A DNA stretch of 64,000 bases from Fictibacillus solisalsi (lineage in GTDB: Bacteria > Bacillota > Bacilli > Bacillales > Fictibacillaceae). Below are positions 39,805 through 48,486 of the stretch, in pieces. The position numbers and the translations under genes are program-made. How positions within the stretch are numbered: position 1 is the stretch's first letter; each line of letters begins with the position of its first letter. Location: contig NZ_FNHW01000001.1 in the NCBI RefSeq assembly GCF_900103485.1, forward strand, positions 407,418-471,417. The letters run 5' to 3'. The notes under the pieces are model-generated. The model ran no database searches. It saw nothing but the letters and a program-made list of their open reading frames with translations, and had not been told where the DNA came from.

Positions 39805-41562
39805 TTGGAATCGGAAAAACAATTAATGAGTTTAATCAATGCGGCACGTGTTCTGACGTCCACGCTGGATCTGGACAAGGTGTTGCATCAACTGATGCAG
39901 GAAGTCGTACGGGTGATTGAAGGAGCGAATTCCGGTATTCTGTTCATATATGATGAAAACAGGAATAAGCTCGTCGTAAAAAGCGGGATCGGCTTTGACC
40001 TGGAGTACTTGCAAAAAATTGCGCTGGATGTGCATGAGGGGATGACGGGTAAGACCTTCAGTACAAAAAAGGGTCAAATCTTCCGGCATATGAGGGATAC
40101 AACGCGGGCGATGGAAAATATCCAAAGCGAGAATCAAAGTCTGTTCAATAAAGCAGTCGGTGCCCATCAATATCCGGTGAGCACCATTTGTGCACCGCTT
40201 TTGTCCAAGGAAGGCTGTATTGGTGTTTTGACCATCGACAGTTTTTCGGAAGAAGTCTATTTCAATTCACGAGATCTTCTGCTTTTGGAAACCTTTGCGG
40301 CACAGGCGACCATCGCGATTGAAAATGCCAGTCTGTTCGCCCATCAGGAGCGATCGGAACGCATTCACTCGGAAATGGCAGCTGCATCCCTGTCTCATAC
40401 AGGGATGAAGGGAATCAACACGACCCTTTCCAGGCTCGTCCAAAAAGAGACCTGTGTGTATAATGAGCATCTTGAGATCACAGCAAGTTCTTCAGATGAA
40501 GCAGAAAACAGGGGCAATGGACTCAGAGTCCATCAAGAAGATGAGCTTAAAGATATCATGTATAATCTCCAAGGGATCTCCGCCCGGCATGAAGCAGACG
40601 GGGCTGCATTTTATTTGTTTCCGATACAAACCGATACCATCACCATCGGAATTCTCGTTGTATTCGCCAAGGAACTCGATACGCTCGATCAGCTGGCGAT
40701 TGATTTGGGCTGCAGTTTGTTTGCCCGTGAGATGATGGGTCAGGAGCGCATCAGAACCGACCTCTATAATTATGAGGGGTATCTTCTTGAACAGCTGTTC
40801 GACCAAAGAATAGATATGTTTTCTCTCCCTCAGCGCAGTCTTGTGGGCATTTCGGAAAAAAGCCGGTTTTTGTGCATCAATCTGCTGATTTCCAATGATT
40901 TTCTTCCGTTCCATGAACTTAACCGAAAAAGACAGGTGTTCAATCGGCTGCTGTACCGGGAAGTCAAACATTCACATGATAAAGTTTTGATATTGGACCG
41001 GAACATGGAGTATGACTTGCTGGTGATTATTAATGACTCAAGAAGCGAAGGAGCAATTCTTGAGGAGTTTATCCGTTTTTTTAAAGACTTTAACGAAAAA
41101 GTCCAGGAACTTATGACGTTTGTCTTTCATGCCGGGCTTGGGAGGGTGTTCGGACAGATTTCTGAAATTCAGAGCTCTCACCGTGACGCCAAACGCTGTG
41201 CCCAGTACATCCGCTCACGGAATAACGACGAGATCATCTTTTCCTATAAAGACCTCGGAATCTATCGTCTTTTTTTAAAACATGAAAGAGATGAACTTCA
41301 GGAATTCGTCCACGATATGATTGGGCCGCTCTTGGCTTATGATGAAAAACATGACTCTGAGTTGTTCAAAACCTTAAAAACGTATATTGAATGCAATCAG
41401 AATATGACGTCAACTGCGAAAGCTTCATATGTTCACTTGAATACGATCAAATACAGGCTCCAGAATATCAGGGATTTGCTGGGGAAAGACAGTATGGAGG
41501 GCAAACGGATTTTCGAACTTCAGATGGCTATTTATATGAAAGAATACTTGGCATCTTCATAA
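39805..41562 (+). CDS. GAF-domain PucR/CdaR-type transcriptional regulator
   Basis: A 585-residue regulator. The N-terminal GAF domain spans about 10-175 (GANSGILFIYDENRNKLVV, VSTICAPLLSKEGCIGVLTIDSF). The middle region (about 200-500) fits the PucR GGDEF-like module. The C-terminal PucR helix-turn-helix spans about 515-575 (NMTSTAKASYVHLNTIKYRLQNI). Proteins of this kind activate purine, allantoin or amino-acid catabolic genes. It starts at TTG behind AAAGGGGCG. It is followed, after a terminator, by a hydantoinase/carbamoylase, an M20 amidohydrolase and a sodium symporter, which it probably controls. Confidence 0.88.
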   Translation: MESEKQLMSLINAARVLTSTLDLDKVLHQLMQEVVRVIEGANSGILFIYDENRNKLVVKSGIGFDLEYLQKIALDVHEGMTGKTFSTKKGQIFRHMRDTTRAMENIQSENQSLFNKAVGAHQYPVSTICAPLLSKEGCIGVLTIDSFSEEVYFNSRDLLLLETFAAQATIAIENASLFAHQERSERIHSEMAAASLSHTGMKGINTTLSRLVQKETCVYNEHLEITASSSDEAENRGNGLRVHQEDELKDIMYNLQGISARHEADGAAFYLFPIQTDTITIGILVVFAKELDTLDQLAIDLGCSLFAREMMGQERIRTDLYNYEGYLLEQLFDQRIDMFSLPQRSLVGISEKSRFLCINLLISNDFLPFHELNRKRQVFNRLLYREVKHSHDKVLILDRNMEYDLLVIINDSRSEGAILEEFIRFFKDFNEKVQELMTFVFHAGLGRVFGQISEIQSSHRDAKRCAQYIRSRNNDEIIFSYKDLGIYRLFLKHERDELQEFVHDMIGPLLAYDEKHDSELFKTLKTYIECNQNMTSTAKASYVHLNTIKYRLQNIRDLLGKDSMEGKRIFELQMAIYMKEYLASS

Positions 41563-41574
41563 ATTGTCAACATT

Positions 41575-41607
41575 GGACAAAAAGGGACAATCCTTTTTGT
41601 CCTTTTT
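41575..41607 (+). terminator. Terminator after the PucR-type regulator
   Basis: GGACAAAAAGG and CCTTTTTGTCC form an 11-bp stem with a T5 tail. Confidence 0.85.
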
Positions 41608-41671
41608 CTATATATTAATAGTTGACTGACTATTCTATACTTTCTAATAACCAAATCGAAGGAGTTTTCAT

Positions 41672-42976
41672 ATGGCCGTATTACAAAAAGGTACACTCAA
41701 AGAACGACTGTTGGAAAACTACTCGGGTGAGCTGGATCATTCGGGTGTTTCTGGGGAAAGGGTAGCAAGCCGTCTCTCTCTTTTATCAGAGATCGGAGCC
41801 ACAGCAGACGGAGGATCCTGTAGAATCGGGTTTTCAAGAGAAGAGCGACAGGCGAAGGAGCTCGTAAAAAGCTGGATGCGGGAGGCTGGCCTAAAGGTGA
41901 GGGAGGACGCTGCAGGAAACGTCATCGCCGTTTTTGCCGGCAGCCACCCAAATGAGCCGGTGGTGTTGTCTGGATCCCATCTGGACAGTGTTCCAAACGG
42001 CGGGCATTTTGACGGGCCGCTGGGTGTCCTTTGTGCCCTGGAGGTGGCAGAGGCCTGGAAAGAAAGCGGGTACCAGCCGCATCGATCCTATGAAATGATT
42101 ATCTTTTCAGACGAAGAGGGTGCCAGGTTTAACGGCGGATTGACAGGCAGCCAAGCATTTACGGGAGAGCTGGAACTGCAACAGCAGCTCAAGTTGAAAG
42201 ACGGTGAAGGAAAGCCGTTTGAACAGGTGGTCAGGGAGTACGGGCTGGCGGCCGACCGTTTTTTAGATGCACAAAGAGATTTAACGGAGATTGCTGCATT
42301 CATAGAGGTACATATTGAGCAAGGAAAGGTCCTTGAGAATAAAGATGTTCCAGTCGGTGTGGTAACAGGTATCGCTGGACCCAAGTGGATAAAGTTTTCT
42401 TTTAAGGGGTCCGCAGACCATGCAGGGAACACACCCATGAATGACAGAAAGGATGCGCTTGTCGCTTCCAGCTGGTTTGTGTATGAGCTTTCGGGTATCC
42501 CGAAAGAGGTAAGTCCCACAGCAGTGGCAACAGCGGGGAAAGTGGAAGTGTTCCCAAACGGCATCAATGTAATTCCCGGCCAGGCAGACGTATACGTAGA
42601 TATGCGGGATATCAGTGAAGCGTCCGTCACGACTTTAAGTGAGAAGATTATTCAAAAGGCACAAGAGGCAGCACAACTGCATGGAATGGCTGTTGAATAC
42701 AACGAAACGCTTAATGTGGCCCCGGTCCCCATCCAAACGGAGATGCAGCATTTGCTCCTGCGGGCTGTGGAAGAGATGAAGCTGACGCCGGTCCTTCTGC
42801 CCAGTGGAGCGGCACACGACACCATGGTACTCGCACGGTATGTTCCTGCGGCCATGCTGTTTGTCAGAAGCCAAGAGGGCATCAGCCATCATCCGGATGA
42901 GTGGACCACTCTGGATGATTGCGTACAGGCGGTCCATGTATTGAAAAAAGCAATTGAATCGTTAGTATCCAGATAG
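41672..42976 (+). CDS. Hydantoinase/carbamoylase-family amidase (Zn-dependent)
   Basis: A 434-residue M20-like amidase of the HyuC/AllC group, which cleaves N-carbamoyl amino acids, ureidopropionate or allantoate. Metal ligands are visible in LSGSHLDSVPNGGHFDGPLGVL (His, Asp), FSDEEGARFN (Glu), FIEVHIEQG and the late SGAAHDTMVLA; the dimer domain contains FKGSADHAGNTPM. RBS AAGGAG. It is the first gene of a five-member cluster with an M20 deacylase and a DUF3311/sodium symporter pair, probably for uptake and opening of an N-acylated or carbamoylated nitrogen compound. Confidence 0.9.
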   Translation: MAVLQKGTLKERLLENYSGELDHSGVSGERVASRLSLLSEIGATADGGSCRIGFSREERQAKELVKSWMREAGLKVREDAAGNVIAVFAGSHPNEPVVLSGSHLDSVPNGGHFDGPLGVLCALEVAEAWKESGYQPHRSYEMIIFSDEEGARFNGGLTGSQAFTGELELQQQLKLKDGEGKPFEQVVREYGLAADRFLDAQRDLTEIAAFIEVHIEQGKVLENKDVPVGVVTGIAGPKWIKFSFKGSADHAGNTPMNDRKDALVASSWFVYELSGIPKEVSPTAVATAGKVEVFPNGINVIPGQADVYVDMRDISEASVTTLSEKIIQKAQEAAQLHGMAVEYNETLNVAPVPIQTEMQHLLLRAVEEMKLTPVLLPSGAAHDTMVLARYVPAAMLFVRSQEGISHHPDEWTTLDDCVQAVHVLKKAIESLVSR

Positions 42977-43004
42977 ATAAACAAGAAAAGATGGAGTGAT
43001 CAGC

Positions 43005-44189
43005 ATGGAAGTACAGACAAAATCAATGAATCTTTTAGTGGATGAAGTAAAAGAAAACGTAGTGAATTGGCGAAGGCATTTGCACCAGCACCCCGAGCTA
43101 TCGTTTGAAGAAGTGAATACCTCGAATTTTGTATATGAAGTACTGAATTCATTTGGCAATATTGAACTTTCGCGTCCGACAAAGACGAGCGTGGTCGGCA
43201 GAATCATCGGTGCTAGGCCTGGAAAAGTGCTGGCCATACGAGCGGATATGGACGCACTTCCTATTCATGAAGAAGTAGAATCCGAGTTTTCTTCCGTTAA
43301 TCCGGGAGTGATGCATGCCTGCGGCCACGATGGACACACTGCCATGCTGCTTGGAGCAGCTTCAGTATTTTCTCAATTAAAAGATCAGATTCAAGGAGAG
43401 ATTCGTTTTCTTTTTCAGCATGGTGAAGAATTGTTCCCTGGAGGGGCAGAGGAAATGGTAGCAGCCGGGGTGATGGACGGTGTTGATACCGTGATCGGAG
43501 CACATCTTTGGGCCCCCCTGGAAATCGGCAAAATCGGAATTGTGTACGGAGCGATGATGGCTGCCCCGGATACCTTCACCATTACGGTCAAAGGAAAAGG
43601 GGGCCACGCTGCGCTGCCTCATCAGACCGTGGACAGCATTGCGGTTGCTTCACAAGTGGTGACGAACCTCCAGCATATTGTTTCAAGGAATACGGATCCG
43701 CTTGACCAGCTCGTGCTCTCTGTCACGAAATTCATCGGAGGCACAACACATAACGTGATTCCGGGAAGTGTTGATATTATGGGAACCGTTCGAAGTTTTG
43801 ATGCCTCACTTCGGGAATCCGTGCCAGCTACCATGGAACGGGTGATTAAAGGCATTACGGAAGCACACGGTGCTGGATATGAGTTTGGTTATGAGTTTGG
43901 ATATCGTCCAGTCATCAATGATGAGCAGGTGACAGCCGTTATGGAAGAAACGGTAAAAGAGCTTTATGGCGAAGAAGCTGTTGACCGTATGAAGCCGAAT
44001 ATGGGTGGAGAGGATTTCTCTGCGTTTCAACAAAAAGCAGCGGGGGCCTTTATTTATATCGGAGCCGGCAACGAGGAAAAAGAAGCGGTGTATCCTCATC
44101 ATCATGCGAAATTTTCCATTGACGAAGATGCACTGGAAAAAGGGGTGCGCATCTTTGCCCACGCAGCAGTTAAACTGCTGAATTCATAA
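43005..44189 (+). CDS. M20-family amidohydrolase (N-acyl-amino-acid hydrolase type)
   Basis: A 394-residue metallopeptidase-like amidohydrolase. Metal and catalytic residues appear as RADMDALPIHEE, MHACGHDGHTAMLLGAA, FLFQHGEELFPGGAEEM, GAHLWAPLEIG and the C-terminal PNMGGEDFSAFQQ. The family removes acyl groups from N-acyl-amino acids or related amides. ATG 43005 follows GGAGTGA at six bases; the GTG nine bases upstream is within that site. It is 28 bp behind the carbamoylase, so the two probably act on the same class of substrate. Confidence 0.92.
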   Translation: MEVQTKSMNLLVDEVKENVVNWRRHLHQHPELSFEEVNTSNFVYEVLNSFGNIELSRPTKTSVVGRIIGARPGKVLAIRADMDALPIHEEVESEFSSVNPGVMHACGHDGHTAMLLGAASVFSQLKDQIQGEIRFLFQHGEELFPGGAEEMVAAGVMDGVDTVIGAHLWAPLEIGKIGIVYGAMMAAPDTFTITVKGKGGHAALPHQTVDSIAVASQVVTNLQHIVSRNTDPLDQLVLSVTKFIGGTTHNVIPGSVDIMGTVRSFDASLRESVPATMERVIKGITEAHGAGYEFGYEFGYRPVINDEQVTAVMEETVKELYGEEAVDRMKPNMGGEDFSAFQQKAAGAFIYIGAGNEEKEAVYPHHHAKFSIDEDALEKGVRIFAHAAVKLLNS

Positions 44190-44210
44190 GAGAAAGAAGG
44201 AGAGATTGTT

Positions 44211-44408
44211 ATGAGTTTAATCAAATGGCTGGCGCTCATTCCGTTTATCGGACTGCTCGGCGGTACGTATTTTGCCAACAAAGTGACACCGTATCTTTTC
44301 GGAATGCCCTTTTTACTTGGTTATTGCGTGATTTGGGTAGTAATTACAACTGTTATCATGGTGGTCATCTATAAATTGGATCCAAAAAACAGGGAGGGGG
44401 ATGCATAA
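44211..44408 (+). CDS. DUF3311 small membrane protein
   Basis: A 65-residue protein with two membrane helices (LALIPFIGLLGGTYFANKV and LLGYCVIWVVITTVIMVVIY) ending in a polar KLDPKNRE tail. This is the DUF3311 family, which is almost always encoded directly before a sodium:solute symporter and is thought to be its accessory subunit. The stop overlaps the start of the symporter by one base (TAATG). Confidence 0.9.
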   Translation: MSLIKWLALIPFIGLLGGTYFANKVTPYLFGMPFLLGYCVIWVVITTVIMVVIYKLDPKNREGDA

Positions 44409-45883
44409 TGAATGCAGCATTGATTATAATCTTTGCCGTGATGGTCATGTCGATTTTTCTTGGAATTCGGGCAAAGAAAGGAAAAGATATGGACCTGGAG
44501 CAATGGTCTGTTGGCGGCAGGGGATTTGGAACCATTTTTGTGTTCCTTTTGATGGCAGGAGAAATCTACACGACCTTCACGTTTTTAGGCGGAAGCGGAT
44601 GGGCTTATGGAAAAGGGGGCCCAACCTATTATATTATCGGGTACGGGTGTCTGGCCTATATTATGTCCTACTTCCTTCTTCCAAAAATCTGGAAGTATGC
44701 CAAAGAGAATCAATTATTATCGCAATCTGACTTTTTTGTAAGCAAGTACAAGAGCCCTTATTTAGGCATACTCGTTTCGCTTGTTGGTGTAGTAGCTATG
44801 ATTCCTTATTTTGTTCTTCAGCTGAAAGGGCTTGGCATCATCGTTTCAGAGTCTTCCTATGGGACGATTTCATCTACAGTCGCCATCTGGATCGGACTGG
44901 CGGTAGTGACCATTTATGTTATGGTTTCGGGAATTCACGGTTCTGCCTGGACAGCGGTTGCCAAGGATATTCTTATTCTGGTCGTTGTGCTATTTCTCGG
45001 AATTTATCTGCCTATACACTATTATGGCGGCATTCAGCCAATGTTTGAGGCGGTTGAAGCGGCCAAACCAGGATTCCTGGCACTTCCGGACAGCGGTATG
45101 AGTCCATCCTGGTTTGTGACGACTGTCCTTCTGACCGCGCTCGGATTTTACATGTGGCCGCATACGTTCGGCTCCATTTATTCAGCACAAAACGAAAAAG
45201 TGTTCAGAAAGAACGCAATTTTTATGCCGATTTACCAGCTTGTTCTGCTGTTTGTCTTCTTTGTTGGATTTGCAGCCATATTGCAGGTGAAAGGGTTGAC
45301 TGGGGCCGATGCCGACCTTGCTCTTCTCAGGCTGTCCATTCAAACCTTCGATCCTTGGGTAATTGGCGTGATAGGAGCGGCGGGGATTTTAACAGCGCTA
45401 GTTCCGGGTTCAATGATCCTTATGGCCGCTTCTACTATTCTGGCCAAGAATGTGTATAAAGTGGTAAAACCAGATCTTTCCGATGCGCAAGTTACTCGAA
45501 CGGCACGTTATCTTGTTCCTGTTGTTGCTCTTATCGCCGTTTTCTTTACCTTTAAAGGAGGCAATACACTTGTTGCCCTTCTGTTGATGGGATACAGTCT
45601 TGTTACTCAGCTTTTCCCAACTCTTATATTCAGCTTGATGAAAAATAATTTTGTGACTAAAGCGGGAGCCTTTGCGGGTATAGGTTCGGGTGTGGCAACA
45701 GTGGCTTATATCACCATCACGGGTAAAACGGTAGGTTCCATTTTTCCTTTTCTGCCACAGGCCATTCAGGACTTTAATGTAGGAATCATTGCCATGATCG
45801 TGAACTTGATTGTTTTGTTTGTCGTATCAGCAGTTACTAAATCCTCTGCAGTGGTGAATACAAAAACAGAAAAAGCATTATAG
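44408..45883 (+). CDS. Sodium:solute symporter (SSS) family protein
   Basis: A 491-residue transporter with about 13 membrane helices. The stretch DLEQWSVGGRGFGTIFVFLLMAGEIYTTFTFLGGSGWAYGKGGPTYY near the N-terminus and SGIHGSAWTAVAKDILILVVV are typical of SSS members. It is paired with DUF3311 and lies behind the amidase genes, so the likely cargo is the amide or carbamoyl compound they process. It ends convergently with the SgcJ-type gene, six bases of overlap and no terminator visible. Confidence 0.92.
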   Translation: MNAALIIIFAVMVMSIFLGIRAKKGKDMDLEQWSVGGRGFGTIFVFLLMAGEIYTTFTFLGGSGWAYGKGGPTYYIIGYGCLAYIMSYFLLPKIWKYAKENQLLSQSDFFVSKYKSPYLGILVSLVGVVAMIPYFVLQLKGLGIIVSESSYGTISSTVAIWIGLAVVTIYVMVSGIHGSAWTAVAKDILILVVVLFLGIYLPIHYYGGIQPMFEAVEAAKPGFLALPDSGMSPSWFVTTVLLTALGFYMWPHTFGSIYSAQNEKVFRKNAIFMPIYQLVLLFVFFVGFAAILQVKGLTGADADLALLRLSIQTFDPWVIGVIGAAGILTALVPGSMILMAASTILAKNVYKVVKPDLSDAQVTRTARYLVPVVALIAVFFTFKGGNTLVALLLMGYSLVTQLFPTLIFSLMKNNFVTKAGAFAGIGSGVATVAYITITGKTVGSIFPFLPQAIQDFNVGIIAMIVNLIVLFVVSAVTKSSAVVNTKTEKAL

Positions 45884-46333
45884 GATGGAGGGAGAATGAC
45901 GTAATTCTTCAGTCATCTGTTCTACAAGATCGGGACGGCCATGGAATTGGGCAGGTGTATTTTGAAAAAGCTGGATTTTCCAGGTGTTATCCATTTTTAC
46001 AGCAATAAGAGTTTGGTGGGCGTTGAGCGCAGGATTCAACGCCTTTTCGCCATGAGGAATCATCCCTGCTATGGCACGTAAAAGGGCGCTGTTTTCGCCT
46101 AACAGTTTGATCGCCTTGACCTTGCAGGTAAAGGGAGGAGTAGGGTGGTCATTGAAAATGGGTGACAGGTGAGAGCGGATGTCTTCCCGGCCGATGATCT
46201 GGCTGCCGTCAAATCCTATCATTTCCCCATCTTTTAAAAATTGTGCGGCCATTTCATCTGAATTACGATTGTTCCAGGATATAATCAGTGTTCGATAAAG
46301 CTTCATAATCTCTTGCAGGTTTGAAGAATTCAT
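45878..46333 (-). CDS. SgcJ/EcaC-family (SnoaL/NTF2-like) protein
   Basis: A 151-residue protein of the NTF2-like superfamily: an N-terminal helix (IMKLYRTLIISWNNRNSDEMAAQFLKDGEMIGFDGSQIIGREDIRSHL) followed by beta strands (ALLRAIAGMI, TLIAVKMDNTWKIQLFQNTPA). The wording of conserved parts fits the SgcJ/EcaC group, described as oxidoreductases without firm proof. The ATG at 46333 follows AAGGAGG; the open frame upstream to 46513 is not protein-like. Confidence 0.82.
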   Translation of the reverse strand: MNSSNLQEIMKLYRTLIISWNNRNSDEMAAQFLKDGEMIGFDGSQIIGREDIRSHLSPIFNDHPTPPFTCKVKAIKLLGENSALLRAIAGMIPHGEKALNPALNAHQTLIAVKMDNTWKIQLFQNTPAQFHGRPDLVEQMTEELRHSPSIL

Positions 46334-46927
46334 AGTTCTACCTCCTTCTTTTCTAATTCTAGCTTGCACTTCCATTAGGGTTATCGTCAAGAGCCTGCGT
46401 AAAAAAATGGACACCGCTTTTCTATTACAAAGGGTTTCTGCATAAGATGATTCTGATAGAATTGCATAAGATGTGGTATAAGGGTCCTCCTCGTCTATAA
46501 ATCTTGTATCCATCGTTATTGCATTACTCCTTGTGCTTGCGTTGTTAGTGGCTGTGCTCCTGGGAACACATGAACAGCAAGCAATTATCCGGGATGCTTT
46601 AACAGCAATTCTTGGTGCTTAAATGTAACCATAGAATGATAGTGGTGCCCCTTATATGAATCTTCGGAGACTTGATCTTCCGAAGATTTTTTGTTTTGAT
46701 TTCTTAATGCTTGTCATTGGAAAATCAACAGATAAAACGATAAAATAGGTTTCTACACGAAATGATGTTTATCGTTTTGTTTCCCTAATAACCCCTGATT
46801 CTGATGCAGTTTTTGATCGGAATCATCCGAAATAATACGAAAGGATTTTAAAGGAGTAAGGGCGCAGAACGTCAAACCTATCATGTGTAGTTGCCAACCT
46901 AAAAAATTTGGTGCAGGAGGGATCAGC
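46334..46927. other. 594-bp gap with a possible small membrane peptide and a terminator
   Basis: The plus strand from 46506 to TAA 46620 encodes a hydrophobic segment (IVIALLLVLALLVAVLLG) and a polar end (THEQQAIIRDALTAILGA). It has no ATG, only GTG or TTG codons inside the helix, and no ribosome site. A good terminator follows at 46659. It may be a decayed small gene. The stretch 46700-46880 shows nothing I can assign. Confidence 0.3.
46659..46697 (+). terminator. Intrinsic terminator without an assigned gene
   Basis: AATCTTCGG and CCGAAGATT form a 9-bp stem followed by TTTTTGTTTT. It lies on the plus strand 40 bp past the small open frame ending at 46620. Confidence 0.7.
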
Positions 46928-47263
46928 ATGAAACGCATTGTAACATACGAGCCCAACAAGCCCGATGCAACTGATATTGCAGATATTATTAGAGACGCTA
47001 CGGAATATACGAACGATGATTCATACAGAACGGACTTGCTTTCAGTTAACCATATTAATATCCTGCTGCATGTGATTGAATTACTGCAAGAGGAGAAGCA
47101 GGAACAGGTTCAATACGCAGAGCGGCATTTAAAAAAATGGAACGAACAATGGGAAGAAGGTGACCTTCGCTTCATCCCCGAGGTGCTTACTATGCTGAAT
47201 AGCATGGTAGAAAACCCTTCTCCGCTGTTGGAGCGGGTGGGCAGCCTGGCCTCCCATGAATAA
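46928..47263 (+). CDS. Hypothetical protein, 111 residues
   Basis: A soluble acidic helical protein that I do not recognise. The middle (SVNHINILLHVIELLQEEKQEQVQYAERHLKKWNEQW) predicts a long helix. ATG 46928 has GCAGGAGGGAT in front; the longer frame from 46883 has no site. It is followed by a good terminator and then by another small unknown gene. Confidence 0.7.
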   Translation: MKRIVTYEPNKPDATDIADIIRDATEYTNDDSYRTDLLSVNHINILLHVIELLQEEKQEQVQYAERHLKKWNEQWEEGDLRFIPEVLTMLNSMVENPSPLLERVGSLASHE

Positions 47264-47273
47264 AACGTTTAAA

Positions 47274-47306
47274 ACAGCATTCCGTTTTTTGGAATGCTGC
47301 TTTATT
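47274..47306 (+). terminator. Intrinsic terminator
   Basis: AGCATTCC and GGAATGCT pair around a T-rich loop, with TTTATT behind. Confidence 0.75.
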
Positions 47307-47390
47307 ATGCCGTAACATCCTCCGCATGTTTTGCATAGGCTGTAAAGACAATAGCCCAATCCATATTGGGAACAGAAGGAGCGGATCGGC

Positions 47391-47801
47391 ATGGCAGAAG
47401 AAAAAAATCTCCCGATTCATCAGGAAGATGAGGCACTGGATGGAAGGAATGAAGCCTTCGACGCGAGCGGGTTCATGAATCTTGCTGGAAGCGTATTGAA
47501 TAATAAAAAAGACGACGAGGTGCTGGATCTCGGGGGCATGATGATGATGGCGGCAAACCTCCTCAAAGATGAGAATCTTCTCGGAAATCTTGGTTTTGCT
47601 CAACAAACCGAACTGATGGGGGAAGATCAGTCAGACAGTGAAATGGAGTGGCTTTCCCGTCAACTTCATGATTTAACAGTTCAGAATGCAGAATTAAAGG
47701 GAGAACTGTTGGCGATTAAAGAACAGATTTCAGAAACGAAAGAAGCGATTTCCCGGTTGGTTGAGGCCTCTCAAAAGAAACGCTGGTGGCAATTGGGATG
47801 A
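47391..47801 (+). CDS. Hypothetical protein, 136 residues, with C-terminal coiled coil
   Basis: An acidic protein I do not recognise. The first 80 residues contain a Met/Gly-rich stretch (VLDLGGMMMMAANLLKDENLL). Residues 85-127 follow a heptad pattern (WLSRQLHDLTVQNAELKGELLAIKEQISETKEAISRLV) that predicts a coiled coil. The end is the aromatic-basic KKRWWQLG. RBS AAGGAGCGG. No neighbour suggests a role. Confidence 0.7.
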   Translation: MAEEKNLPIHQEDEALDGRNEAFDASGFMNLAGSVLNNKKDDEVLDLGGMMMMAANLLKDENLLGNLGFAQQTELMGEDQSDSEMEWLSRQLHDLTVQNAELKGELLAIKEQISETKEAISRLVEASQKKRWWQLG

Positions 47802-47813
47802 ACCTGACGAATG

Positions 47814-47848
47814 AAAGAAGGAAGACCAACATAAGGTCTTCCTTCTTT
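47814..47848. terminator. Bidirectional terminator
   Basis: AAAGAAGGAAGACC and GGTCTTCCTTCTTT are perfect 14-bp arms; on the minus strand they overlap the stop of the thioesterase gene. Confidence 0.9.
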
Positions 47849-48275
47849 ATTGTTTTTTAATCTCTTCATATTTTTGAAACCATTCAGGAAAAGCTTTGTT
47901 AAAAGGCACAGGCCTGAAGTTTGTGCCATGTACCACAATATGAGTCGTCGTCCCGGTTGCACAGATGTGTTCCTCTTCGCCGTTTCTTTTTACAATTTCA
48001 AAGCCATAGACCGTTTTCGACCGCTTATTTTCTTCCACCCATGTTTTCACAAACACCTGATCACCAAATCGAATCGGTTTTTTATATGTAATTTCAAGAT
48101 TGTATACCGGGGCATAGTAGCCCAGTTTCTCCATCTCAAGATAATTAAAACCGGCATCAGCGATGAGAGCGGATCGGCCGAGTTCCAGAAATTTGACATA
48201 ATTTCCGTGGTAAATGACACCCATCATGTCGGTGTCGGCATAAGTAAGTTGAATCTGTGCAGTTGATATGTACAT
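47847..48275 (-). CDS. Acyl-CoA thioesterase, hotdog fold (YbgC/4HBT type)
   Basis: A 142-residue hotdog protein. The catalytic N-terminal motif is YADTDMMGVIYHGNYVKFLELGR (Asp and the HGNY loop), followed by the usual strands (YAPVYNLEITYKKPIRFGDQVFVKTWVEE, KTVYGFEIVKRNGEEEHICATGTTTHIVV). It hydrolyses an acyl-CoA thioester. Chain-length preference cannot be told. It is monocistronic. Confidence 0.92.
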   Translation of the reverse strand: MYISTAQIQLTYADTDMMGVIYHGNYVKFLELGRSALIADAGFNYLEMEKLGYYAPVYNLEITYKKPIRFGDQVFVKTWVEENKRSKTVYGFEIVKRNGEEEHICATGTTTHIVVHGTNFRPVPFNKAFPEWFQKYEEIKKQ

Positions 48276-48408
48276 CCTACTGTCTTTCCTTTCTCTATGA
48301 GTAACTTCTTTTTATATTGTATATCCTTAACCAAAAGAGAGGGAGCAGGGAGCAAATATACTCGTATAGCATTTTGTGCTAGGTCTTTTGGCATGTGCAG
48401 TCCGTGTT

Positions 48409-48423
48409 GTGGCATTTAGCCAC
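48409..48423. promoter_or_regulatory. Palindromic operator upstream of XRE-PAS gene 1
   Basis: GTGGC-ATTTA-GCCAC lies 64 bp before the start at 48487. The same arms and spacing recur before the paralogous gene (49254-49268). Confidence 0.65.
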
Positions 48424-48486
48424 AGATAATCATAGTGTAGTCAGTTATTATTAAAATAACTCTAAAAAAAATAGACGGTGAAATAT

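Noticed and set aside
46334-46513. Extended N-terminus of the SgcJ-type protein
   Set aside because: The extra 60 residues are not protein-like, and AAGGAGG stands before ATG 46333.
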